64,000 nucleotides of DNA, from contig NZ_CDDF01000012.1 in NCBI RefSeq assembly GCF_000819865.1, forward strand, positions 62,728 through 126,727, read 5' to 3'. Position numbers and translations under genes: made by a program. This document shows, in pieces, positions 24,617-32,795 of the stretch; position 1 is the first letter of the stretch; every line of letters starts with the position of its first letter. Below the pieces are notes generated by a model. It worked only from the letters and a program-made list of their open reading frames with translations. It was not told where the DNA came from and made no database searches. Origin of the DNA: Aeromonas eucrenophila (GTDB lineage Bacteria; Pseudomonadota; Gammaproteobacteria; Enterobacterales; Aeromonadaceae).

Positions 24617-24777
24617 TCACAAAAATACCATATCTGAATACTATACATTAAAATGACAAAAAATTAGGGTTCTCGTTGATAACTAATTGCATTGATAATT
24701 ATATTTAAATAGCACTCAAAACAACCTTTTATTTTCTGATAACAGAGACCAAATGTTATATATGAGACATACTGTGC

Positions 24778-25584
24778 TCAACCCAATCCCCCATTAAATG
24801 CCGTGACCGTCTGGCTGGACAAAAACGCCAACGACTGCCGATTAAAGTGCTCCGGCTGCTCCACGTTGCAGACATGGCCGCAGTTTTCGATGATCGCGAG
24901 CTGGCTGTAGGCATCCCGCGCCACCTGCTCGCGCACCGGGGCGATAAACATATGATCCTCCTCCCCCATCAGATAGAGGGTCGGGATCGGCAAGGCACGT
25001 TCGCGGAAGTAGCGCATCAGGGGGTTGACCTCGGTGGCGAGGCGGAACCAGCGTTTGAACTCCTGCTGGCACAGCTTGCGGGCCTCGCGCACGAACAGAT
25101 TGCGGGACTCCTGATGGTGCTGGCGCGGCATGATGATGAAGGCGAACAACCGGTAGAGCCACATGTAGGGCAGGATGTGTTGGCCGACCCGGCCGAGCTG
25201 CACCAGCGTCTGGGAGCGGATGTCGAGTCGCAGTATGGCGCCGCCGAGCACCATGCTCTTGACCCGCTCGGGGCAAAGCTCCGCCAGAGAGCGAATGAGG
25301 ATGGTGCCCAAGGAGATGCCGACGAAATGGGCACAGGGAATGCGCAGATGATCCAGCAGCCGCACTATGTCTTCGGTCACCGCCCTGAAGCTGTAGTGAC
25401 CCTTGACCACCTGTTGCAGCTGGTTGGACTGGCCGTGGCCGCGCAGGTCCAGCAGCAGCACGTTGAAGTGCTCGCGATAGGCGCGCAGTTGCTTGAACCA
25501 GATGGAGGAGCTGCCACCGGCGCCGTGCACGAACACCACCCAATCCCGCTCGGGGCCAAGCTCAAAGGTCTTGTGGTACAACAT
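24778..25584 (-). CDS. Alpha/beta-hydrolase
   Basis: 268 residues. It has an oxyanion HGAGGS segment, the nucleophile elbow GISLG, an acid in GEEDHMF and a catalytic His in NCGHVCNVEQP, so the full Ser-Asp-His triad is present. The cap region is basic (ARKLCQQEFKRWFRL). Substrate unknown; esterase or lactonase-like relatives are common. The frame continues upstream to 25671, but ATG 25584 has GGGAG eight bases before it and begins where the family begins. Divergent from the yjbR-like gene. Confidence 0.82.
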   Translation of the reverse strand: MLYHKTFELGPERDWVVFVHGAGGSSSIWFKQLRAYREHFNVLLLDLRGHGQSNQLQQVVKGHYSFRAVTEDIVRLLDHLRIPCAHFVGISLGTILIRSLAELCPERVKSMVLGGAILRLDIRSQTLVQLGRVGQHILPYMWLYRLFAFIIMPRQHHQESRNLFVREARKLCQQEFKRWFRLATEVNPLMRYFRERALPIPTLYLMGEEDHMFIAPVREQVARDAYSQLAIIENCGHVCNVEQPEHFNRQSLAFLSSQTVTAFNGGLG

Positions 25585-25692
25585 CTTATGGGCTCCCGGG
25601 GGGTTGGGGGATATACTCGGCGAGCATATTAACAGAAGGGGCGCCCCGCTGAATATGCTGCCACTTATCATCGGACCAGCATGGAGTCCTGT

Positions 25693-26061
25693 ATGAGCCT
25701 TGTCCAGTTACGTGAATTTCTGCTCAGCCTGCCCGGCGCCACCGAAGATACGCCGTTCGGCCCTGAGTTCCTGGTCTATCGCATCGCCGGCAAGATGTTC
25801 GCGCTGGTGAACTGGCAGGCCGATCCGCTGACCATCAACCTAAAATGCGAACCGGAGCTCGCCCTGCTGCTGCGAGAGATCCACCCCGAGGTCAAACCCG
25901 GCTGGCACATGAACAAGCAGCACTGGAACACGGTCACGCTAGGCGAGAGCCTCGACGCCGCGCTCTGGCAGGGCTGGATTGAACACTCCTACCAGCGCGT
26001 GGTGGCGGGCTTGCCCAAAGCCAAGCGGCCCCAGGCGCCGACCGCCCATTCCACACCATGA
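25693..26061 (+). CDS. MmcQ/YjbR family protein
   Basis: 122 residues; LREFLLSLPGATEDTPFGPE, KMFALVN and the PGWHMNKQHWNTV segment are diagnostic for the YjbR family (CyaY-like fold, proposed DNA binding). The usual function is unknown. The ATG at 25693 has GGAG at six bases, and an in-frame ATG at 25681 is less likely. The stop overlaps the start of the acetyltransferase gene (ATGA), so the two are coupled. Confidence 0.87.
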   Translation: MSLVQLREFLLSLPGATEDTPFGPEFLVYRIAGKMFALVNWQADPLTINLKCEPELALLLREIHPEVKPGWHMNKQHWNTVTLGESLDAALWQGWIEHSYQRVVAGLPKAKRPQAPTAHSTP

Positions 26062-26615
26062 GCCCTTCCATGTCTGACTCTCCTGCCCCGCACTCCCTCG
26101 ACCGCTATCGCGTCGTTCCCCTGGATGAGCGCCATATCCCGGCCCTGCTCACCCTGTTCGAGCAGTCGGTGCGCCAGTGCGGCCCCGAGCACTACAGCCC
26201 GGAACAGGTCGAACAGTGGGCCCAGGGCGCCCGCCATCCCGGCCTCGTCACTCAGTTGCGGGAACACCACGGCTGGGTAATTGAAGAGGTCGCTGAGCAT
26301 GGTAAAGCGCAGAGAACGGAATGGGACGCGGAGCACGCCAGGCCCCTTGGCTTTGTCACCCTGAGCGATAACGGCCACCTGAGCCTGCTCTATGTGAGCC
26401 CGAACCATCAGCGCCAGGGGCTCGGCAGCCGCCTGCTCGAGACCGCGCTGCAGGCCACCCGGCGGCTCGGCCTGCGCACCCTCACCACGGAGGCGAGCGC
26501 CTTTAGCCTGGCGCTATTTCTGCGCCACGGCTTCGAGCTGGCCGGATTGGAAACCGTGGAGCGCGGCGGGGTCAGTTTTATCCGCCATCGCCTCCACTGC
26601 CGCTTGCCAAGCTAG
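26058..26615 (+). CDS. GNAT-family N-acetyltransferase
   Basis: 185 residues. The acetyl-CoA pyrophosphate-binding motif appears as LYVSPNHQRQGLGSRLLETAL (Q/RxxGxG/A), preceded by GFVTLSDNGHLSL and followed by LFLRHGFELAG, the standard GNAT core. Target unknown. It is translationally coupled to the YjbR gene. A second in-frame ATG at 26070 could also be used. Confidence 0.85.
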   Translation: MSPSMSDSPAPHSLDRYRVVPLDERHIPALLTLFEQSVRQCGPEHYSPEQVEQWAQGARHPGLVTQLREHHGWVIEEVAEHGKAQRTEWDAEHARPLGFVTLSDNGHLSLLYVSPNHQRQGLGSRLLETALQATRRLGLRTLTTEASAFSLALFLRHGFELAGLETVERGGVSFIRHRLHCRLPS

Positions 26616-26671
26616 GGCCAGCCACTAAAATACCCCCAAATTTCCCATAGCAATCAATGAAGGCAGCCATC

Positions 26672-27007
26672 ATGGTGGTAGAGAGCGAAGGTTATATCGC
26701 GCTGGTAGAGTATCTGGTCGAGAGTCTGGGACTGTTCGAGAGCCAGCAGCAGGGCACGGGCAATCAGACCATCGAGGATCTGGTGAGCGGTCGGGTGGCC
26801 GACAACCTGATGGCCATCTGCGAGCAGAACCCCCAACTCGATCCCAAGGTGCGCTTCATGATCATGCAGGAAGCCGACGCCGTGGTCGCCGATCTGGAAG
26901 AGGTGCTCTCCGCCGTCTGGCTGCGGGCACCGACCCCGCAGCAGCAGGACTTCCTCAATGAATTCATCGATCTCATCAAGAACCTGTTCGACAGCACCAT
27001 AGGCTAG
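26672..27007 (+). CDS. DUF3802 family protein
   Basis: 111 residues, acidic and mostly helical (YIALVEYLVESLGLFES, KVRFMIMQEADAVVADLEEV), matching the DUF3802 family found in Aeromonas, Shewanella and Vibrio. No function is known. The ATG at 26672 is chosen because AAGG lies about eight bases upstream; an ATG at 26657 in the same frame has no ribosome site. Confidence 0.75.
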   Translation: MVVESEGYIALVEYLVESLGLFESQQQGTGNQTIEDLVSGRVADNLMAICEQNPQLDPKVRFMIMQEADAVVADLEEVLSAVWLRAPTPQQQDFLNEFIDLIKNLFDSTIG

Positions 27008-27310
27008 GCCGCGCGCAAGCCCCCTGCCCCAAGTTCGCCCCGCCTTGCACCACCCCAAATGAAAAGGGCCGCCTCATCGGGCAGCCCTGCTTGCTATCAT
27101 TTCCAATTCATCGCGCTTGTCTAAGTTGAATGAATATCGAGGCAAGAAATGTGTCTGGTCTTGGCTGCCATCCATGGTAGCTACCCTGTTAGTCAGTTGA
27201 AGTTCTGTTAAGTTCCTCGCCATGACAGATTTTTTTCAGTTTTTTTTCATTTACATGAAATACATGAAAAAGGGGCCAAATTGGCCCCTTTTTCTGCATG
27301 AACGACGCAC
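27008..27310. other. Intergenic region DUF3802 / msrA
   Basis: About 300 bases between convergent genes. No gene seen. It contains one clear terminator (27267-27293) next to msrA. A weak GGGC-GC/GC-GCCC stem around 27065-27087 may end the DUF3802 transcript. Confidence 0.5.
27267..27293. terminator. Bidirectional terminator between DUF3802 and msrA
   Basis: AAAAAGGGGCCAA and TTGGCCCCTTTTT form a near-perfect palindrome with A- and T-runs on both sides, 18 bp after the msrA stop codon on the minus strand. Confidence 0.92.
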
Positions 27311-27943
27311 TCAGCGGTTCAGGCTGGGTGGCAGACAGACCCCGATCCCGCCCAGGCCGCAGTAACCTTCCGGGTTCTTCTCCAGATACTGCTGGTGGTA
27401 ATCTTCGGCGTAGTAGAAGGGCGCCAGCGGCAGGATGCGGGTGCTGATGGTGCGGACGTCACCGCTCGCCATCATCGCCTGCTGGTAGGCTGCCTGGCTC
27501 TGCTGGGCGATGGCCTCCTGGCTGTCGTCGTCATAGAAGATCACCGAGCGGTACTGGGTGCCGATGTCACCGCCCTGGCGCATGCCCTGGGCCGGATCGT
27601 GCTGCTCCCAGAACAGTTTGAGCAGATCCCCGTAGCTGATGACCTTGGGGTCAAACACCACCTGCACCGTCTCCGCATGACCGGTCAGACCGCTGCACAC
27701 CTCCTTGTAGGTGGGATTGGGGGTCAGCCCGCCCTGATAGCCGGCGGCGGTAGAATAGACGCCGGGCTGTTGCCAGAACAGGCGCTCCACGCCCCAGAAG
27801 CAACCCATGCCAAACCAGGCAAGCTCCATGCCCTCGGGCCAGGGGCCCTGGGTCGGGTGACCATTCACCGCATGCTGCTGGCCTATCACCAGCGCCTCCC
27901 GACGACCCGGCAGCGCCTCTGCCGGTGAAATAATCTGCTCCAT
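27311..27943 (-). CDS. msrA: Peptide methionine sulfoxide reductase A
   Basis: 210 residues. It repairs methionine-S-sulfoxide in proteins using the catalytic Cys48 in GCFWG. YRSVIFY, the family's central segment, and C-terminal GGIGVCLP, supplying resolving cysteines, are also present. The N-terminal ~40-residue extension is as in E. coli MsrA (212 aa). ATG 27943 is preceded by an AGGACAGGG Shine-Dalgarno. Single-gene transcript ending at the bidirectional terminator. Confidence 0.95.
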   Translation of the reverse strand: MEQIISPAEALPGRREALVIGQQHAVNGHPTQGPWPEGMELAWFGMGCFWGVERLFWQQPGVYSTAAGYQGGLTPNPTYKEVCSGLTGHAETVQVVFDPKVISYGDLLKLFWEQHDPAQGMRQGGDIGTQYRSVIFYDDDSQEAIAQQSQAAYQQAMMASGDVRTISTRILPLAPFYYAEDYHQQYLEKNPEGYCGLGGIGVCLPPSLNR

Positions 27944-28157
27944 CTGCCCTGTCCTTGTATAAAAACGCGCGTATCGCCGCGACTGACGAAAAGGAGTATC
28001 GAAGATAACAGGTTATCTGGCCGGATCAACCGGGAGCGCGGCCGCGCTGGGGTGAGCCGCTCCCCGCCGGACTTGGCCCCTCCGCCAGGGCACCACTGCG
28101 CCCCGGCCGGATAAAAAGGAGGCAAAAAATCCGCGAAATCAATATTTAGTCTTGATT

Positions 28158-28175
28158 TGTGCATTTATTTTCATA
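28158..28175. promoter_or_regulatory. ArgR-box-like operator of argA
   Basis: TGCAT-TTAT-TTTCA matches the ARG-box core TGAAT-wwww-ATTCA at 8 of 10 conserved positions. It sits in an AT-rich stretch about 40 bp before the argA start. A second, weaker half lies upstream (AATCAATATTTAG). Repression of argA by arginine-bound ArgR is established in E. coli and inferred here. Confidence 0.55.
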
Positions 28176-28215
28176 TATTGAGCGAATTGCTGTTTTTTTA
28201 TGGAAGAAATCTCAC

Positions 28216-29544
28216 GTGCGTGAACGCGAACCCAGCCTGGTCTATGCCTTTCGGCAGTCTACCCCCTATGTCAACGTGCACCGGGGTGCCACCTTCGTGC
28301 TGATGATGGGCGGGGAAGCCATCTGCCACCCCAATTTTGCCAACATCGTCAGCGACATCGCTCTGCTGCAGACCCTCGGCATTCGCCTGGTCTTGGTGTT
28401 CGGCTCGCGCCCGCAAAATGACGAGGCGCTGGCCCGCGCCGGCATCGAGGCGCAATACCACAGGCGCATCCGGGTCACCGACGACGAGAGCTTCGACATC
28501 ATCAAACAGGTGTGTGGCGGCCTGCAGTACGACATCACGGCCCAGCTCTCCATGGGGCTGGCCAACACCCCCATGCAGGGGGCGCGCATCAGCGTGGTGA
28601 GCGGCAACTTCGTCACCGCCCAGCCGCTCGGGGTGGAAGATGGCATCGACTACTGCCACAGCGGCCGGGTGCGCCGCATCGACGTGGAGGGGATAGGCCG
28701 CCAGCTGGATCAACAGGGGCTGGTGCTCATCTCCCCCATCGGCTGCTCGGTCACCGGCGAGAGCTTCAACCTCAGCTCGGAAGAGGTGGCGCGGCGGGTG
28801 GCGGTGGATCTCAAAGCGGACAAGCTCATCTGTTTCAGCAGCACCCAGGGGGTCATGGACAGCCACGGCGAGGCCATCTCCGAGCTCTTCCCCGAGCAGG
28901 CGGAAGAGCTGCTGGTGGAGCTGGAGCAGGCCGGTGAGGAGATGTCCGGTACCGCCCGTTACCTGCGCGCCGCCATCGCATCGTGCCGCGGGGGCGTACC
29001 CCGCTCCCACTTGGTGAGCTACCAGGACGACGGCGCCATGCTGCAGGAGCTGTTCAGCCGCGACGGCCTCGGCACCCAGATAGTGCGTGAGAGCGCCGAG
29101 CGGGCGCGGGCCGCCACCATCGAAGACATCGGTGGCATCCTGGACCTCATCCGCCCGCTGGAGGAGGAAGGCATACTGGTGCGCCGCTCCCGCGAGCAGC
29201 TGGAGATGGAAATCGACAAGTTCACCATCATAGAGCGCGACGGCCTCATCATCGGCTGCGCCGCCCTCTACTGCTTCATGGAGGAGGCCATGGCCGAGAT
29301 GGCCTGCGTCGCCATCCACCCCGAGTACCGCAACTCCAACCGCGGGGATCAGCTGGTCGCCAAGGTGGCCGAGCGGGCCAAACGGCTCGGGATCCGCCGC
29401 CTGTTCGTGCTCACCACCCGTTCCATTCACTGGTTCCGGGAGCGGGGCTTCGAGCCGCTGGAGGTGGAGGACCTGCCGGTCGAGCGGCAACGGCTCTACA
29501 ACTGGCAGCGCCGCTCCAAGGTACTGTCCAGGACTATCCTGTAA
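28216..29544 (+). CDS. argA: Amino-acid N-acetyltransferase (N-acetylglutamate synthase)
   Basis: 442 residues against 443 in E. coli ArgA, with near-continuous similarity. It catalyses the first step of arginine biosynthesis, acetyl-CoA + glutamate to N-acetylglutamate, in the cytoplasm. The N-terminal ~280 residues are an amino acid kinase-like regulatory domain ([20 protein letters not shown]) that binds arginine. The C-terminal GNAT domain has [14 protein letters not shown] and [16 protein letters not shown]. The best start is GTG 28216: it lines up with the E. coli N-terminus and follows GGAAG, whereas the longer frame crosses the ArgR-like box. Confidence 0.95.
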   Translation: MREREPSLVYAFRQSTPYVNVHRGATFVLMMGGEAICHPNFANIVSDIALLQTLGIRLVLVFGSRPQNDEALARAGIEAQYHRRIRVTDDESFDIIKQVCGGLQYDITAQLSMGLANTPMQGARISVVSGNFVTAQPLGVEDGIDYCHSGRVRRIDVEGIGRQLDQQGLVLISPIGCSVTGESFNLSSEEVARRVAVDLKADKLICFSSTQGVMDSHGEAISELFPEQAEELLVELEQAGEEMSGTARYLRAAIASCRGGVPRSHLVSYQDDGAMLQELFSRDGLGTQIVRESAERARAATIEDIGGILDLIRPLEEEGILVRRSREQLEMEIDKFTIIERDGLIIGCAALYCFMEEAMAEMACVAIHPEYRNSNRGDQLVAKVAERAKRLGIRRLFVLTTRSIHWFRERGFEPLEVEDLPVERQRLYNWQRRSKVLSRTIL

Positions 29545-29623
29545 CACTTTGTACAAGCCTCGCTTGTAACTGATTGATCTTGTACCGGGTTCTGACCCAT
29601 TGTTGATTTTTTTATAAACTCGA

Positions 29624-29653
29624 TTGACAGTGCAATCCAGTGCGGGGTATTTC
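29624..29653 (+). promoter_or_regulatory. lysC promoter
   Basis: A perfect -35 TTGACA (29624-29629) is followed at 18 bp by TATTTC (29648-29653) with GGG before it. Transcription would start just before the lysine riboswitch. Confidence 0.55.
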
Positions 29654-29662
29654 TACATGCAC

Positions 29663-29980
29663 GCCACCTTCCAAGGTGGCACCAGAAGAGGAGCGCTGCC
29701 CAGGCAGCCCAAGGGAGGACGCCAGAGTCCGATGAACTTGGGTCAGGGGGAGCAGCGCCGAGACGAGGCAGGTCACTGGACACCGCCACGTCGGCTGCGG
29801 GGGCTGAATCCCCCGGGTTGTCATCGGTCGTGTGCATCCCACAGGCATCCAGTTGGATTCTTGTGGGATGGGCACCGCGGGTGGAGTGCTTCTGGCCGGG
29901 ATCCTCGCGCTTTCCTGCCATTTCAGCCTCCTCCTCTCTTTTGCCTGATGAAACTGGATTTTCACCTTAAGACTGGAGTA
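29663..29980 (+). ncRNA. Lysine riboswitch (L box) in the lysC leader
   Basis: The aptamer spans about 29682-29895. The closing helix is CCAGAAG (29682-29688) with CTTCTGG (29889-29895). Conserved core segments follow in order: AGAGGAGCGC, AGGGGGAGCAGCGCCGA, GGGGGCTGAATCCCCC and GGGTTGTCATC, all matching the E. coli lysC leader. A stable hairpin, GCCACCTT/AAGGTGGC (29663-29680), precedes it. Downstream there is no T-run, but CCTCCTCC (about 29927-29935) could mask the ribosome site CTGGAG. This fits control at translation initiation as in E. coli lysC: lysine bound, translation off. Confidence 0.95.
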
Positions 29981-29984
29981 TGCA

Positions 29985-31337
29985 ATGAGCCCGATCAACG
30001 TCGCCAAATTTGGCGGAACCAGTGTCGCCGATGCCGCGGCCATGAACCATTGCGCCGACGTGGTGCTGGCCAATCCGGTGACCCGGGTGGTGGTGCTGAG
30101 CGCCAGCGCCGGCGTCACCAACCTGCTGGTGAGCCTGGCCCAGGGTGAACTCGACGAGGCGGGCCAGGACGCCCAGCTCGCCAAGCTCGCCGGGATCCAG
30201 CACGCCATCCTGAGTGCCCTCGGCAACCCAGAGGAGGTCAGCGCCCTCATCCACGCCCAGCTCGGCGAGATCCGCACCATGGCCCGCCAGGCCAGCCAGC
30301 ACACGGATGCGGAGCTGGCGGACAGGCTCATCGCCTGTGGCGAGCTGATGTCCACCCGTCTGTTCACCGAACTCCTGCACCAGCGCGGGATCAAGGCCCA
30401 GTGGCAGGATGTGCGCCAGCTGATGCGCACCGACAGCCGCTTTGGCAAGGCGAGCGTTGACTTGGCCGCCACCCGCGCGCTCTGCCAGAGCAAGATAGGC
30501 CCGCTGTTCGGCGACAGCCTCATCATCACCCAGGGCTTCATCGGCGCCGATGCCGATGGCCGCACCACCACCCTGGGCCGGGGCGGCTCCGACTACAGCG
30601 CGGCCCTGCTGGCCGAGGCGTTGGATGCGGCCAGTATCGAGATCTGGACCGATGTGCCCGGCATCTACACCACGGATCCGCGTCTGGTCACCCGGGCCCG
30701 CCCCATCCCAGAAATCAGCTTCGTGGAGGCGGCCGAGATGGCCACCTTCGGCGCCAAGGTGCTGCACCCGGCCACCCTGCAACCCGCCCTGCGCCAGGAC
30801 ATTCCGGTATTCGTCGGCTCCGCCAAGGATCCGGCCGCCGGCGGCACCTGGATCCGCGCCAGCACCAGCACCAACCCGCTGTTCCGGGCCGTGGCCCTGC
30901 GCCGCCAGCAGGTGCTGGTCACCCTGCACAGCCTCAACATGTTCCACGCCTACGGCTTCCTGGCCGAGGTGTTCGGCATTCTGGCCCGCCACCGCATCTC
31001 GGTGGATCTCATCACCACCTCCGAGGTGAGCGTGTCGCTGACCCTGGATCACACCGGCAGTCAGAGCAACGGCGAGCCCATCCTCAGCGACAAGGTGCTG
31101 GCGGAGCTCGGCCAGCTGTGCAAGGTGGAAGTGGAGACCGGCTTCGCGCTGGTGGCGCTCATCGGCAACCGCATGAGCGAGGCCGTCGGGGTCGGCAGCC
31201 AGGTGTTCGATGCCATTCGCGAGCACAACATCCGCATGATTTGCTACGGCGCCAGCGCCCACAACCTCTGCTTCCTGGTGAAAGAGGGCGAGGCCGGCCA
31301 CATCGTCAACCGCCTCCATCAGGAGTTGCTCGACTAG
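29985..31337 (+). CDS. lysC: Lysine-sensitive aspartokinase III
   Basis: 450 residues. It phosphorylates aspartate, the first step toward lysine, threonine, methionine and diaminopimelate. Kinase motifs are VAKFGGTSVAD at the N-terminus, RLIACGELMSTRL, TLGRGGSDYSAALLAEAL and WTDVPGIYTTDPR. Two C-terminal ACT domains (VLVTLHSLNM..., FALVALIGNRMSE...) provide lysine feedback inhibition. It is monofunctional (no homoserine dehydrogenase part). ATG 29985 follows GGAG at six bases. Expression is controlled by the riboswitch upstream and ends at a strong terminator. Confidence 0.95.
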   Translation: MSPINVAKFGGTSVADAAAMNHCADVVLANPVTRVVVLSASAGVTNLLVSLAQGELDEAGQDAQLAKLAGIQHAILSALGNPEEVSALIHAQLGEIRTMARQASQHTDAELADRLIACGELMSTRLFTELLHQRGIKAQWQDVRQLMRTDSRFGKASVDLAATRALCQSKIGPLFGDSLIITQGFIGADADGRTTTLGRGGSDYSAALLAEALDAASIEIWTDVPGIYTTDPRLVTRARPIPEISFVEAAEMATFGAKVLHPATLQPALRQDIPVFVGSAKDPAAGGTWIRASTSTNPLFRAVALRRQQVLVTLHSLNMFHAYGFLAEVFGILARHRISVDLITTSEVSVSLTLDHTGSQSNGEPILSDKVLAELGQLCKVEVETGFALVALIGNRMSEAVGVGSQVFDAIREHNIRMICYGASAHNLCFLVKEGEAGHIVNRLHQELLD

Positions 31338-31371
31338 TCGACTAGCCATCGCCGGCGAGCCGTCATGAGAA

Positions 31372-31397
31372 AGAGGGGCCTTGGCCCCTCTTTTTTT
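31372..31397 (+). terminator. lysC terminator
   Basis: Stem AGAGGGGCC/GGCCCCTCT with a 2-nt TT loop followed by a run of seven T. Confidence 0.93.
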
Positions 31398-31428
31398 GAC
31401 TCCGCACCTTTTGACGCCGCAAGCCCCG

Positions 31429-32541
31429 CTAGACGGTGGCGTGGCCCGCCCCCGAGGCGACCCGGGTGGATGCTGGCAGCTGGTAGGCCCGGATCTGCTC
31501 GCGCAGGCCGGCGAGTTTTTGCAAGAGGCCGGTCTGGCCGAGCCCGGCCTCGTCGGGTCCCAGATTGTCGACCAGGGCGGGGAAGTGTTCCCCCACCGCC
31601 ATCTCCAGCCAGTCGAGGCGGCGCAGGGTGAGCGGGCCGCAGCTCTTGCCGCTGAGATCGTCCAGGATGTCGAGCCGATGGCTGCGATACATGTCCCGCC
31701 ACCAGCTGGCGGCCAGCGCCTCGTCACTCGCCAGCGCCGCACTCCACTCCCCCACCAACCCTTGCAGCCGCGCCAGCACGGCGGCGCTGGCCCCCTCCCG
31801 GTTCAGGTATTGCAGCTCGGACTTGGCCCAGGCCAGGCAGAGCTCGCGCCAGTGGCGAAACTGTGGCATGGGATCGGCGGCGTCCAGCCAGAGACCGGAC
31901 AGGGTGCGGGTCTCCAGCCGCTCAGGCACGTGAAACTCCGGGTCGGACAGGCCGTTGGAGTTGAATTCGTGGCGGGGATCGAAGGGCCACATGTAGCCAA
32001 AGTCGAACACCGAGATCTGCTGGCCGTCGTCGAGCAGGTTGCCCGGGCTCGGATCCCAGTCAAACCAGCCCCAGTGGGCGAGCTCGGCCTCGATGGCCAG
32101 CATCTGCGCCAGGTTGCGTTCATCGAGCTTGTGCACCGGATCCCCTCTGAGCCAGGGGGAGACCAGCACCCCGGCCCGGGCCGAGCCGAAGCTGGTGCAG
32201 ACCACGTTGGAGAGGATGGTGGGATGCAGTTCACGCAGGCTCTCGATCTCACGGCGCCGTTCGAGCTCGGTGAGAAAGGCGGTCTGGCCATCGACGTTCG
32301 CCACCAGAGACTCCTGCCTGCGCCGTTTCAGGCACCAGTGATGATCCTCCACCTTGAGATGGAACACCTCGGCGGTGAGCCCGTGACCATAGACCTTGAG
32401 CACATCCGGGTGCCCCTCGGCCAGCCTGAGCAATTGCGCAAGCGGCAGGGGGCAATCGCGCTCGCGCCCGATCCGGATCTCCTCTTTGTTCTCCAGCATC
32501 TGGAGCAACCTTGCCTGACGTGCCGCAACCTTGGGATTCAT
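31429..32541 (-). CDS. Protein-kinase-like phosphotransferase
   Basis: 370 residues. Eukaryotic-like kinase features can be followed: an ATP-site region (GHGLTAEVFHLKV...WCLKRR), a catalytic-loop-like WFDWDPSPGNLL (the D..xxN pattern) and a metal-binding VFDFGYMWPFD in place of DFG. This resembles LPS/sugar-kinase or RIO-like bacterial kinases. The substrate is unknown. The start ATG 32541 has a perfect GGAGGT; six residues upstream are open but not needed. It is divergent from the LtaS-like gene, so the two may share a control region. Confidence 0.65.
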   Translation of the reverse strand: MNPKVAARQARLLQMLENKEEIRIGRERDCPLPLAQLLRLAEGHPDVLKVYGHGLTAEVFHLKVEDHHWCLKRRRQESLVANVDGQTAFLTELERRREIESLRELHPTILSNVVCTSFGSARAGVLVSPWLRGDPVHKLDERNLAQMLAIEAELAHWGWFDWDPSPGNLLDDGQQISVFDFGYMWPFDPRHEFNSNGLSDPEFHVPERLETRTLSGLWLDAADPMPQFRHWRELCLAWAKSELQYLNREGASAAVLARLQGLVGEWSAALASDEALAASWWRDMYRSHRLDILDDLSGKSCGPLTLRRLDWLEMAVGEHFPALVDNLGPDEAGLGQTGLLQKLAGLREQIRAYQLPASTRVASGAGHATV

Positions 32542-32795
32542 ACATGTACCTCCGTCCATATTGAGAGACTAAGCAGCAAGGTGGCGGCAGACCAGCGGCA
32601 AAGCGCCATGATGCCGCTTTCATCACAGAATGAATGTGTCCGCAGGATCGGGATCACAATTTGCACGCTGAGGTCGTCACACAATATTCATCTCGCTGTC
32701 ATTGAATTGACATCGAGGAACAAGCCCAGCACCATCGGGTCAAAATAAATACAGTCGCTCGCCGCGATCCCACCCGCTCCAAGGATGAGCTCCTT

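Noticed and set aside
29550..29570. Hairpin ACAAGC/GCTTGT after argA as terminator
   Set aside because: No T-run follows the stem; the T-rich stretch is about 40 bp further and belongs to the lysC promoter region.
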